From Streptomyces sp. GESEQ-35 (lineage in GTDB: Bacteria > Actinomycetota > Actinomycetes > Streptomycetales > Streptomycetaceae): DNA of 64,000 nucleotides. The position numbers and the translations under genes are program-made. The DNA lies in NCBI RefSeq assembly GCF_017948485.1, contig NZ_JAFFSX010000001.1, positions 62,001 to 126,000 on the forward strand. Direction: 5' to 3'. This document shows, one piece after another, positions 8,805 through 16,211 of this stretch; position 1 is the first letter of the stretch; each line of letters begins with the position of its first letter. The notes below the pieces were generated by a model. That model worked only from the letters and a program-made list of their open reading frames with translations. It did no database searches and was not told the DNA's origin.

Positions 8805-9279
8805 AACACCCCATGATCAACGGCGGCCTCGGACGCCACCGAAGCCAGTAGTCGGGCCCCTCGACTCGGTAGCGAACGTCGACACCGGCAACGAACCGCA
8901 GCTCACACACGAGCCGACGGGCGCCGTCCGGCGCCAAGCGGTGCGGCGCCAACAGCAGCTCCAGCTCGTCATAGCGGGCGTCGACCCCGCCGTGGCCCGG
9001 ATGGCTCTCCTGGCCGACCTCGCCCGCCTCACGGCGCTCATACCACCTGGCGTAGATCGCCCACTGCTCGCGCTCCAGCTCCGCCACCGTCTCGCTTGCG
9101 GGCCAGACCTGGTACTCATCGACTTCATGGCTGTGGTCGTAGACGTGCATCTCGAAGTAGTGAGGCTTCCCGTCGATGTCAGCAAGGCCGGCCCACGGTT
9201 CGCCGTACCACTCCGACTCGGCGTACACCCGCTCGAAGCCGTCCGCGATCAACTGCTCTTCGCCCCAGATCTCAGCCAC
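8788..9279 (-). CDS. IS passenger gene, uncharacterised 163-residue acidic protein
   Basis: I do not recognise this protein. It is acidic and rich in Glu, Asp and aromatics (for example WYGEPWAGLADIDGKPHYFE), without signal peptide, membrane segment or zinc motif. The GTG start at 9279 lies 37 bases inside the right inverted repeat, and the stop overlaps the transposase start. It lies wholly within the element and upstream of the transposase, so it moves with it. Possible roles are a regulator of transposition or an unrelated captured host gene. Confidence 0.6.
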   Translation of the reverse strand: MAEIWGEEQLIADGFERVYAESEWYGEPWAGLADIDGKPHYFEMHVYDHSHEVDEYQVWPASETVAELEREQWAIYARWYERREAGEVGQESHPGHGGVDARYDELELLLAPHRLAPDGARRLVCELRFVAGVDVRYRVEGPDYWLRWRPRPPLIMGCCVDNQ

Positions 9280-9374
9280 GCAGGCAGGCTACCGGCGAGC
9301 AGTCTCCGTATCCATGATCACGATCTACGGCTGGAGTACTAGGCGCCCTTGGGGCAGTTGTCGGACGAGGTTGG

Positions 9375-9486
9375 TGTGACTGAGCGCTTCAGTTGGCGGA
9401 TGAGCGCGCTACCTGGCGGAACTGTGCGTTGTAGTTGGCGGAACCACTGGCGCTGGGGGCGGGGGCAGCCTGTATTCATGCTGGTG
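9375..9486 (+). repeat. Left 112-bp terminal inverted repeat
   Basis: It is the reverse complement of 10879-10990 with four mismatches, all in the inner half (near 9445-9475). It contains three TTGGCGGA-like boxes. Similarity stops sharply on both sides. Confidence 0.85.
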
Positions 9487-9688
9487 GTGTGGCTGCCCCT
9501 CAGGTTGCCCCCCTCGACGTTCGGTTCCGGAAGAAGGGGTTCGTCTTTCGGATGGGGCCGAAGGTCCTGGGGTGCGGCTGCCGCGCGCATCTACGGTCAG
9601 GGTGAGCTGGTTCCGCCAGGAAGGGGAATTCCAGAGACCATAGCGCCACAGCGGGGTGTGGTGCGCCAAGAACGGAAGGGAAGAACGG

Positions 9689-10177
9689 ATGCGTAAACTC
9701 TGGCTCTTCAGCACATTAGCGGCCACATCGCTGCTACTCCCGGTTCAAGCAGCTCAGGCCCAGCCGCAGACTGGTGTCGGCGCAGCGGTCGTGACCGCCC
9801 AGCAGCGGCCCGCCGCGGCGGATGATGTGCACTCGGGTGCCGATGAGTACTTCGGGTTCGGCGGTGCGTGGTTCAAATTCACCGGAGACAGCACGATCGA
9901 AGACATTTGGACTTACGCCAATGACACCTCGTGCGACGGCAATAACGTTTATGCGCGGCTGGAAGTAAAGCATGGCAACGGCCACGTTGAGATCGTCGAC
10001 GACACAACGGCCTGGGGCGAGGGCTGCATGGGAGGTACCGGCCACACGGAAGGCGTCTCCTATCAGCACGCTCCCATGGGGGCGATCTCCTGGGCGCGGG
10101 TGATTCTCTGCAATGACGACTGGGGCCCGACCAACACTTGCGTGCGCGGTCCCAAGCGGGACAACCCCGAGTTCTGA
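9689..10177 (+). CDS. Small secreted protein of unknown function (transposon cargo)
   Basis: The 162-residue protein has a classical Sec signal peptide (MRKLW, then a hydrophobic core, cleavage likely after AQA near residue 24). The mature part is acidic and has four cysteines (in DTSCDGN, GEGCMGG, ILCNDD and NTCVRG), suggesting two disulfides outside the cell. ATG 9689 follows GGAAGGGAAGAACGG, a good ribosome binding site. I do not recognise a family. Base composition here is lower in GC than in neighbouring genes, consistent with acquired cargo. Confidence 0.7.
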   Translation: MRKLWLFSTLAATSLLLPVQAAQAQPQTGVGAAVVTAQQRPAAADDVHSGADEYFGFGGAWFKFTGDSTIEDIWTYANDTSCDGNNVYARLEVKHGNGHVEIVDDTTAWGEGCMGGTGHTEGVSYQHAPMGAISWARVILCNDDWGPTNTCVRGPKRDNPEF

Positions 10178-10255
10178 TCACGACCCGAGCAACAGGGCGC
10201 ACCTGCGGGCGGGCGCCGACCTCACGAGGGGTGCCCGCCCGCAGGTCAACGGCTG

Positions 10256-10362
10256 CCCCTTGTTCGAACCGAGGGTCAGCCCCGCGCTGAAGTGCCGCTG
10301 CAGGAGCAGGAACACCAGGATGGTCGGGAGCGACACCAGCACCGAGCCTGCCACGAGGAGGT
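10256..10362 (-). pseudogene. C-terminal fragment of a sugar ABC-transporter permease (MalG type)
   Basis: About 35 residues read AGSVLVSLPTILVFLLLQRH and then FSAGLTLGSNKG, which is the last membrane helix and tail of MalG-like carbohydrate permeases. Nothing of the EAA loop or earlier helices remains, and there is no start. It is a short remnant inside the transposon-like unit. Confidence 0.6.
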
Positions 10363-10442
10363 TGCAACGACGTCACCGTCGCTCACCCAGACCGCCGCGC
10401 TCATCCACGCTCCGGCAGCCGCTGGCAACGCCCGCCGCGCCA

Positions 10443-10630
10443 TGACCGACCTGCAGATCACCTTGCAGGCCGCCGACGCCCACGCCCGCAAGGTCGGCCA
10501 CCGCTACCTGCTCGCCGACGAGCAACGCGCCCTGGATCGCGGTGCCAAGCTGCTGCACACCGCCCTTGACACCGGCGGCAACCTCCACGGGCGCACGGCC
10601 GCGTACGACGAGGCCCGCCGCCTCATCTGA
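10443..10630 (+). CDS. Hypothetical 62-residue protein or gene fragment
   Basis: A short open frame (MTDLQITLQAADAHARKVGH onward) looks like coding sequence: strong third-position GC and a helical amphipathic composition. It could be the tail of a longer gene, because the frame is open upstream to 10292. I do not recognise it. Confidence 0.3.
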
Positions 10631-10733
10631 TCTCCCAATCCGTCCAACTGCCGAAGCAGGCCGTCGCCGAACTCAAGCACCGTAGCCGCCTTACACTCGC
10701 CACCCGGCCCCGCGCCCCGGAGGGTCACTCATC

Positions 10734-10889
10734 GTGCCCTGGGTCGATGGGCAGCCGCTCTGGCTGGCAGCAGCGATGGTCGCCGAGCGTCCGGGGCGCC
10801 CGCACTTCCTGCCCCACCACCTGGACCGACTACTGTTCGGCAACCGCCCTGGAGCACACCCCTGGCCACCCAACGCATCACCAGCATGA
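10734..10889 (+). CDS. Hypothetical 51-residue protein, 3' end inside the right inverted repeat
   Basis: A GTG at 10734 has GGAGGG ten bases before it and opens 51 residues (starting VPWVDGQPLWLAAAMVAERP). The last few codons and the stop are supplied by the right inverted repeat of the transposon-like unit, so the gene was probably cut by formation of the element. No family recognised. Confidence 0.35.
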   Translation: MPWVDGQPLWLAAAMVAERPGRPHFLPHHLDRLLFGNRPGAHPWPPNASPA

Positions 10890-10990
10890 ACACGGGCTGC
10901 CCCCGCCCCCAGCACCAGCGGTTCCGCCAACTACAACGCACAGTTCCGCCAGGTAGCGCGCTCATCCGCCAACTGAAGCGCTCAGTCACA
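10879..10990 (-). repeat. Right 112-bp terminal inverted repeat
   Basis: Inverted copy of 9375-9486 (108 of 112 bases). It ends in ACA at 10990, directly followed by the target duplication GTTGG. Confidence 0.85.
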
Positions 10991-11159
10991 GTTGGGCCGT
11001 CGTGCCGGATGGCGTGAGTGCGGGCGCGGACGGCTACGGCGATGGCAGCCATGGGGGTGGTGCCGGTGCCCATACGGCGCATGACCTGCTGCCGCCACTC
11101 GACGGGGAGACTGGCGAACCCGCCCCACGACCACGGTCCCCGGCACACTCATGCGCTGG

Positions 11160-11590
11160 ACGATGCCCGTCACCCCCACCTTGGCTGACCAGCTCACCTA
11201 CGACCTGACCCGCCTGGCCCGCGTGAAGGAAGGACGCAGACCCGAACCGACCGCTTCCGTGATCGACACCCAGAGCGTAAAGACCGCCATCAATGTGCCT
11301 CTGACCAGCCAGGGAACCGACGCCGCCAAGAAGATCGTCGGCAGGAAACGGGGCATCATCACCGACACACTCGGTCTGCTCCTCGCCGTGACCGTCACCG
11401 CCGCGAGCCTGTCCGAGAACGCCGTCGGAATCCAGCTCCTCGACCAGGCCAAGAAGACCTACCCCAGCGTCTCCAAGAGTTGGGTCGACACGGGCTTCAA
11501 GAACGCCGTCATCGAGCACGGCGCCAGCCTCGGAATCGACGTCGAAGTCGTCAACAGAAACCCAGGAGTTCGCGGCTTCCACGTCGCCTC
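11160..11590 (+). pseudogene. IS5-type transposase fragment
   Basis: The frame contains EGRRPEPTASVIDTQSVKT (first catalytic Asp region), AAKKIVGRKRGIITDTLGLL and a later region resembling the second Asp (SWVDTGFKNAVIEHG). This is the order seen in IS5/IS427-type transposases. The N-terminal domain and the C-terminal Glu region are missing; after about 11590 the sequence no longer resembles a transposase. It is a decayed internal piece, immediately to the right of the transposon-like unit. Confidence 0.7.
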
Positions 11591-11874
11591 GATCGACAAC
11601 CCCACCAAGCGCATAACGGACGAGACGACACCCAGCGGGATACCGCTGCCCAGTTCATGGACTACAGGGACAGTCAGGTCGAACAACCGGCCAGCCCGAC
11701 GTTACCGAGTTCCGGGTCCTCGTCGCCGACGGAAAGGCTGAGGGGACGTGCCACACCTAGGTACGACGCGGCCTCTGACCTCGGCCGGATCGCGTATAAC
11801 GTCGAATGCGGCTCGACGGCCTCGAACGGGCCGAAGAGCGCCGGTAGAAACTCGGAAAACCTGATGGGAAACAC

Positions 11875-12294
11875 ATGTCCTACTCGCCTCACGAGGAAAG
11901 CAACCTGCGGATCGTCAGGGACGCCCTCGCCGAAGGAAAAGACGACTTCACCAAGTTCTTCACGAAGATCTTCACCAACGACACCGAATGGGAGATCGCC
12001 GGTCACGGTCCGGTCGCCGGGATCTACCACGGCTTGAAGGATCTCCACGAGAATGCCGAGGCGGCACTGTTCGACAGGCTCGACGGTCCGCTTTCGATCA
12101 CGCCACGCGGCCTGTGGGCCGACGGCGACGACGTCATCGTCCGGATCGAGAGCACGGGCGTCGCGATTGACGGTGAGCCGTATCACAACGGCTATCTCTA
12201 CATTCTCACCATGAAGAACGGGAAGGTCGTGTCCGGTATCGAATGGCTCGACCTCCATGCCTACTACGAGATCATCGATCGCGTGCGGCTGTGA
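11875..12294 (+). CDS. SnoaL/NTF2-like protein
   Basis: The 139-residue protein has the NTF2-like fold pattern: an N-terminal helix, FTNDTEWEIAGHGPVAGIYHG in the cone region, and a C-terminal sheet with YHNGYLYILTMKNGKVVSGI followed by EWLD and HAYYE. Members of this superfamily are small cyclases, isomerases or ligand-binding proteins. No catalytic residue assignment is safe. ATG 11875 follows TGGGAAACAC. It is upstream of, and codirectional with, the MmyB-type regulator at 12454, with a 160-base gap. Confidence 0.7.
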   Translation: MSYSPHEESNLRIVRDALAEGKDDFTKFFTKIFTNDTEWEIAGHGPVAGIYHGLKDLHENAEAALFDRLDGPLSITPRGLWADGDDVIVRIESTGVAIDGEPYHNGYLYILTMKNGKVVSGIEWLDLHAYYEIIDRVRL

Positions 12295-12453
12295 GTCACA
12301 GGCCGGGCCGCGCGCTCGTGGCCTAGGTGGCGGAGAACTCGTGGGCCGCCAGCCGAGCATCCCGGCCGAGGACATCCGCCCGGCGGGCGGGCCTTCGAGG
12401 TGGGTGTGGCACACCCACCTCGCGGCGTCGCTATCGGCTTACGCTGGTCGGTG

Positions 12454-13335
12454 ATGACGAATCGAGACAAGTCTGGCTCGCAGCTGGGCGACTTCCTGCG
12501 GGCGCGGCGCGCGGCGGTCGCTCCGGAGGAGGTAGGCCTGCCGCGAGGGCACCGCCGCGTCGCGGGGTTGCGGCGGGAGGAGGTGGCGGCACTGGCCGGG
12601 GCCAGTGCCGACTACTACACGCGTCTGGAACAGGGTCGTGAGCGTCATCCCTCGACACAGATGCTGGACGCGCTTGCCGCCGCGCTGAACCTCGACCACG
12701 ACGAGCACGCCCACCTGTGCCGGCTCGCGGGCAACCCGGCGCCCGCCGCGGGTGGTGCCGGCGGCCGTGCGGTCCATCCTTCGCTGCATCAGCTGCTGGG
12801 CCAGTTCCCGTCGACGCCCGCGTTCGTGATCGACGAGACCCAGCAGATCCTCGCGGCGAACACTCTGGGGACAGCACTGCACAGCGGGTTCATATCCTCG
12901 GACAACTTCGCGCGGATGATCTTCCTGGATCCCGAGGGCCGGCGGTTCTTCCTCGACTGGCAACGTATCGCGGCCGCGAACGCCGGATCGCTGCGGCAGG
13001 CCTGGGGCCGTCCCGCCGCACGCGGGCGGCTGGAGCCGCTGATCGCCGAACTGTGTGCGGGCAGCGAGGACTTCGACCGTCTCTGGCGGGGGCACACCGT
13101 CGCCTCGAAGACACGGGAGGCGAAGCGGCTCACCCACCCGCACGTCGGTGAGCTGACGTTGACCTACCACTCGTTCGCGGTGGCCGATGTCGATGGCGGG
13201 CACCTCGTCGTGTGCCAGGCCGAGCCCGGGTCCGCCAGTGAGAAGGGCCTGCGGCTGCTGTCGACGCCGGCCGCGGACCGGACCGAAGGCACCGGGGCGG
13301 CGTCCCCCGACACCACGCCGCACTCCGCGTCGTGA
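12454..13335 (+). CDS. XRE-family regulator with MmyB-like C-terminal domain
   Basis: The 293-residue protein has an N-terminal helix-turn-helix (GLRREEVAALAGASADYYTR) and an MmyB-like ligand-binding domain (residues about 105-265, including FIDETQQILAANTLGTAL-like PAS sequence). I place the start at ATG 12454; GTG 12451 directly precedes it, and there is no clear ribosome binding site, so a leaderless message is possible. It is a paralogue of the regulator at 2293. Its target is unknown; the NTF2-like gene just upstream is a candidate. Confidence 0.78.
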   Translation: MTNRDKSGSQLGDFLRARRAAVAPEEVGLPRGHRRVAGLRREEVAALAGASADYYTRLEQGRERHPSTQMLDALAAALNLDHDEHAHLCRLAGNPAPAAGGAGGRAVHPSLHQLLGQFPSTPAFVIDETQQILAANTLGTALHSGFISSDNFARMIFLDPEGRRFFLDWQRIAAANAGSLRQAWGRPAARGRLEPLIAELCAGSEDFDRLWRGHTVASKTREAKRLTHPHVGELTLTYHSFAVADVDGGHLVVCQAEPGSASEKGLRLLSTPAADRTEGTGAASPDTTPHSAS

Positions 13336-13697
13336 CCCACCACCCTGCCCGTGGACAGGACGGCGGGCCACGGTGACCTGATCACCACTCCCACACCCGA
13401 CTTGGCCCAAGTTGGTGCGTACCTGCTCGAGTGTGGATGGTGTCGAGGAGAGTACTGCACCCCGGCGACGCTCTCGCCCTCTGGTGGAACGTCTCGGACA
13501 GCGCTGTCGGCTGGACAGCCGACCAAGATGCCCGCCTGCGCCGCCTCTTCGGCGCCGAGGACCGCGCCCGCCCCCATGGCCCAATTCCGCCACCTCCCGG
13601 AAGCAATGGCCGAGGTGCCCGCCAGGGCGAGGGCCAGCAACAGGACCGCGGTGAGTGCGGCCAGGGACCGTCGCGAGGAATGCGGGACATGGCGCAC
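13164..13697 (-). CDS. Doubtful short secreted protein, possibly a remnant
   Basis: A GTG at 13697 preceded by AAGGAG opens a convincing Sec signal peptide (SLAALTAVLLLALALAGTSA). The downstream part has no recognisable domain and overlaps the end of the convergent regulator by about 170 bases. Either the gene is shorter through a frameshift or only the signal-peptide end of a former gene survives. Only the translation start and signal peptide are supported. Confidence 0.28.
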   Translation of the reverse strand: MRHVPHSSRRSLAALTAVLLLALALAGTSAIASGRWRNWAMGAGAVLGAEEAAQAGILVGCPADSAVRDVPPEGESVAGVQYSPRHHPHSSRYAPTWAKSGVGVVIRSPWPAVLSTGRVVGHDAECGVVSGDAAPVPSVRSAAGVDSSRRPFSLADPGSAWHTTRCPPSTSATANEW

Positions 13698-13877
13698 GGA
13701 AGGCTCCTTCCACACGGTTGTCACCATCCTCGGAAGCCTTCCTGCCCTGTCGTCCTACGCGCGCAGCTGATGCTCCTACCTAGCAGGGAGTACCGGGAGC
13801 AGGCCGTACCCCGGTGACGGAGAGCGCCGAGGCGTCCGTCGGCCCGTTGGTTATGCTGCGCGGATGGACGGCGAACG

Positions 13878-14540
13878 ATGAGCGAGGCGCAGCAGACCCC
13901 CGGTCAGCAGGAGCGGACCGATCACGGCCCGGCCGCCCGCGAGGTGGACCAGCCGTCGCCCGTCGACGGTGCCCTGGAGCGGGCGATCGCCGTGCAGGTG
14001 CGCCGCTACCGGCAGGCGATCGGACTGACGGTCGGCGACATGGCGATCCGCGCGGGTATCTCCAAGGCCATGCTGTCGAAGATCGAGAACGCCCAGACGT
14101 CCTGCAGTCTCACCACCCTGGCCCGGCTCGCGGCCGCCCTGGACGTGCCGGTGACCGCGCTCTTCCGGGGGGCCGACACCCAGCGCGAGGCGGTGTTCAC
14201 CCCGTCCGGCGCGGGCGCCCGGATCATTCAGCGCGGGTCGCGGGTGGGCCACGACTACACCCTGCTCGGCGCGCTGCGCGGCCCGCACAAGCGGATGGAG
14301 GCCCACCTCGTCACGCTGACCGAGCAGAGCGAGGTGTTCCCGCTGTTCCAACACCCGGGCACCGAGCTGCTGTTCATGCTCGACGGCGAGATGGTCTACG
14401 GGCACTGCGACGCCGCGTACCGGATGCGTCCCGGCGACGCGCTGCAGCTGGACGGCGAGGGCGTGCACGGCCCGCAGGAGTTGGTGGAGTTGCCGATCCG
14501 CTTCCTGTCGGTCGTGGCCTACGGAGACATCGAGTCCTGA
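13878..14540 (+). CDS. XRE-cupin regulator, likely controller of the methylated-amine cluster
   Basis: The 220-residue protein has an N-terminal XRE helix-turn-helix (residues about 37-95: LTVGDMAIRAGISKAMLSKI) and a C-terminal cupin sensor domain (residues about 135-215: FQHPGTELLFMLDGEM, MRPGDALQLDGEGVHGP). Regulators of this design sense small metabolites through the cupin and often govern adjacent amine catabolism. ATG 13878 follows GGACGGCGAACG. It is the first gene of the block and reads toward amt (135-base gap). I infer that it binds near the repeated 38-bp elements at 16155 and 19946; that is not shown by sequence. Confidence 0.75.
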   Translation: MSEAQQTPGQQERTDHGPAAREVDQPSPVDGALERAIAVQVRRYRQAIGLTVGDMAIRAGISKAMLSKIENAQTSCSLTTLARLAAALDVPVTALFRGADTQREAVFTPSGAGARIIQRGSRVGHDYTLLGALRGPHKRMEAHLVTLTEQSEVFPLFQHPGTELLFMLDGEMVYGHCDAAYRMRPGDALQLDGEGVHGPQELVELPIRFLSVVAYGDIES

Positions 14541-14675
14541 GGGAGCACCTGAGGGAGCAACACACTCTTTATCGTGCGTGCGGCGCCTCGTAACACATTT
14601 CGTCCACCCTCTTGCAACATTGGTTCCTCTCAGGAGACCCGAGAGGGCCCCGCACTATGGGGAGGACAGCACAGC

Positions 14676-16025
14676 ATGGACGCAGCAAGTACCGCCTGGA
14701 TTCTCGCCGCCTTCACGGCGGTGAGCCTGATGGTTCCCGGCCTCGCTCTCTTCTACGGCGGCATGGCCGGCGCCCGCTCCACCCTCAACATGATCATGAT
14801 GGTGCTCGGCGCGTGCGCCGCCGGGGCCGTCGTATGGACCCTGTACGGCTACTCCGCGGTGTTCGGCGACTCGTACGGAGGGCTCGGCCTGCTCGGCGAC
14901 GTCACCGAACACGCGGGTCTCACCGATGTATTGACCGGCGACAAGGACGCGGCAATCCCACCCGCGCTCTTCGCCGCCTTCCAGGCCCTGTTCGCGGCGA
15001 TCACGGTGGGCATCATCGCCGGCGCCCTGGTGGACCGGGTGAAGTTCGGCGCCTGGATCGTCTTCTCCGGGCTGTGGGTGACCTTCGTGTATCTGCCCAT
15101 CGGTCACTGGGTGTTCTCGCTCAGTGCCGAGGACGGCTCGCTCACCGGTGGCTGGATCCTCAACGAGCTGGGCGCGGTGGACTTCGCGGGTGGCACCGCC
15201 GTGCACATCAACTCCGGTATCGCGGGCCTGGCCGCGGTCCTCGCGCTCGGCGCCCGGCGCGGCTGGCCGCGGCAGCCCCGCCCGAGCAGCATCCCGCTCA
15301 CGGTGCTCGGCGGCGGCATCCTGTTCTTCGGCTGGTTCGGCTTCAACGGCGGCTCGGCGCTGGCCGCGGGCAACAGCGCGGCCGTGGTCGTCCTGATCAC
15401 CATGAACGCCTCCTTCGCGGGCCTGCTGGCCTGGGTCGCCGTCGAGCGGTTCACCCACGGGCACCCGACCGCGCTCGGCGCGGTGTCCGGCATGATCGCC
15501 GGTCTGGTCGCGATCACCCCTGCCTGCGGTGCCGTGTCGCCGATCGGATCGCTGGCGGTCGGCGCGATCGCGGGCGCCCTGTGCCCGCTCGCCATCAAGC
15601 TCAAGTACCGCCTCGGGTACGACGATTCGCTCGACGTGGTCGGCGTCCACCTGGTCGGCGGCGTGGCGGGCACATTGCTGGTGGGTCTCTTCGCCACCTC
15701 GGACGCGCCGAGCGGCGCGAGCGGCCTCTTCTACGGCGGCGGCTTCAAGCTGCTCGGCATCCAGACCGTGGCCTCGCTCGCCGTCCTCACCTACTCCTTC
15801 GTCGTCACCTGGCTCCTGGTGAAGGCGCTCGACAAGACGATGGGCATGCGCCTGGAGCCGGAGGCCGAGGAGAACGGCGTCGACGTGACCGTGCACGGCG
15901 AGGTCGCCTGGGACCTGGAGGGCGCCCTCTTCGGCCCCACCCCCAAGCCGGCCGAGCGCTCACGCGCGGTGGTCGAGAAGGCGGAGGCGCTCACGTCCGC
16001 CGCGGCAGAGAACACGAAGAGCTGA
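14676..16025 (+). CDS. amt: Amt-family ammonium (methylammonium) transporter
   Basis: The 449-residue membrane protein has about eleven hydrophobic segments and all Amt hallmarks: the N-terminal ALFYGGM region, DFAGGTAVHINSG (conserved Asp and first pore His) and DVVGVHLVGG (second pore His). It moves ammonium, and in this family also methylammonium, across the membrane. ATG 14676 follows GGGGAGGACAGCACAGC. The 135 bases upstream contain CGTAACAC, resembling half of a GlnR box. A strong terminator follows, so amt is transcribed separately from tdm. Its position supports uptake of methylamine or handling of ammonium released by the pathway. Confidence 0.9.
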   Translation: MDAASTAWILAAFTAVSLMVPGLALFYGGMAGARSTLNMIMMVLGACAAGAVVWTLYGYSAVFGDSYGGLGLLGDVTEHAGLTDVLTGDKDAAIPPALFAAFQALFAAITVGIIAGALVDRVKFGAWIVFSGLWVTFVYLPIGHWVFSLSAEDGSLTGGWILNELGAVDFAGGTAVHINSGIAGLAAVLALGARRGWPRQPRPSSIPLTVLGGGILFFGWFGFNGGSALAAGNSAAVVVLITMNASFAGLLAWVAVERFTHGHPTALGAVSGMIAGLVAITPACGAVSPIGSLAVGAIAGALCPLAIKLKYRLGYDDSLDVVGVHLVGGVAGTLLVGLFATSDAPSGASGLFYGGGFKLLGIQTVASLAVLTYSFVVTWLLVKALDKTMGMRLEPEAEENGVDVTVHGEVAWDLEGALFGPTPKPAERSRAVVEKAEALTSAAAENTKS

Positions 16026-16053
16026 CGGCTCCGAACCCTGTCCCGACACCCCG

Positions 16054-16091
16054 GAAGACCCGGTCCTGTGCACCAACAGGGCCGGGTCTTC
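16054..16091 (+). terminator. Terminator after amt
   Basis: A near-perfect hairpin: GAAGACCCGG pairs with CCGGGTCTTC and CCTGT with ACAGG around a short loop. It lies 29 bases after the amt stop and separates amt from the tdm-tmm operon. Confidence 0.8.
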
Positions 16092-16122
16092 GACATGGTG
16101 ACCGATCGGCGGCGGGCGGAAC

Positions 16123-16192
16123 GTAACACGCCTTAACCGTCGGTTAACCACCCTCACTGTTTCCTGACGTGATACTTGATTTCACCAGAGGA
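16123..16192 (+). promoter_or_regulatory. Regulatory region of tdm-tmm with the shared 38-bp element
   Basis: Bases 16155-16192 match 19946-19983 at 31 of 38 positions: both run CACTGTTTC, seven variable bases, GATACTT, one variable base, ATTTCACCAGAGGA. Just upstream is GTAAC (16123) and the perfect palindrome TTAACC-GTC-GGTTAA (16132-16146), which resemble GlnR-type nitrogen boxes. The element ends 19 bases before the tdm start, so it probably includes the promoter and an activator or operator site. Confidence 0.6.
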
Positions 16193-16211
16193 CACCGAGA
16201 GGTGAGCTCGC

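Larger units (their letters stand above)
7458..9338 (-). mobile_element. Complete IS701-family insertion sequence with a passenger gene
   Basis: The element is bounded by perfect 23-bp inverted repeats beginning TACTCCAGCCGTAGATCG (7458-7480 and 9316-9338). Both sides are flanked by CTAG (7454-7457 and 9339-9342), the 4-bp YTAR target duplication typical of IS701. It carries an intact 440-residue transposase and a second gene (8788-9279) between the inverted repeats. At 1,881 bp it is longer than a single-gene IS of this family needs to be, the extra length being the passenger. Intact ends, a clean duplication and an unbroken transposase point to recent insertion. Confidence 0.88.
9375..10990. 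mobile_element. Non-autonomous transposon-like unit with 112-bp inverted repeats and 5-bp target duplication
   Basis: The unit begins TGTGACTGAG (9375) and ends CTCAGTCACA (10990), with 112-bp terminal inverted repeats identical at 108 of 112 positions. It is flanked on both sides by GTTGG (9370-9374 and 10991-10995). Each arm contains three copies of a TTGGCGGA-like box about 20 bases apart (left arm near 9393, 9413 and 9435). TGT/ACA termini, repeated end boxes and a 5-bp duplication are the known hallmarks of Tn7/Tn5053-type transposons using TnsB/TniA-family transposases. No transposase is encoded, so it would need one supplied in trans. The cargo is a secreted-protein gene plus gene fragments. 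Confidence 0.75.

Noticed and set aside
14612..16126. A 504-codon plus-strand frame overlapping amt
   Set aside because: It is Arg-rich with no membrane segments; the alternative frame is an unmistakable Amt protein.
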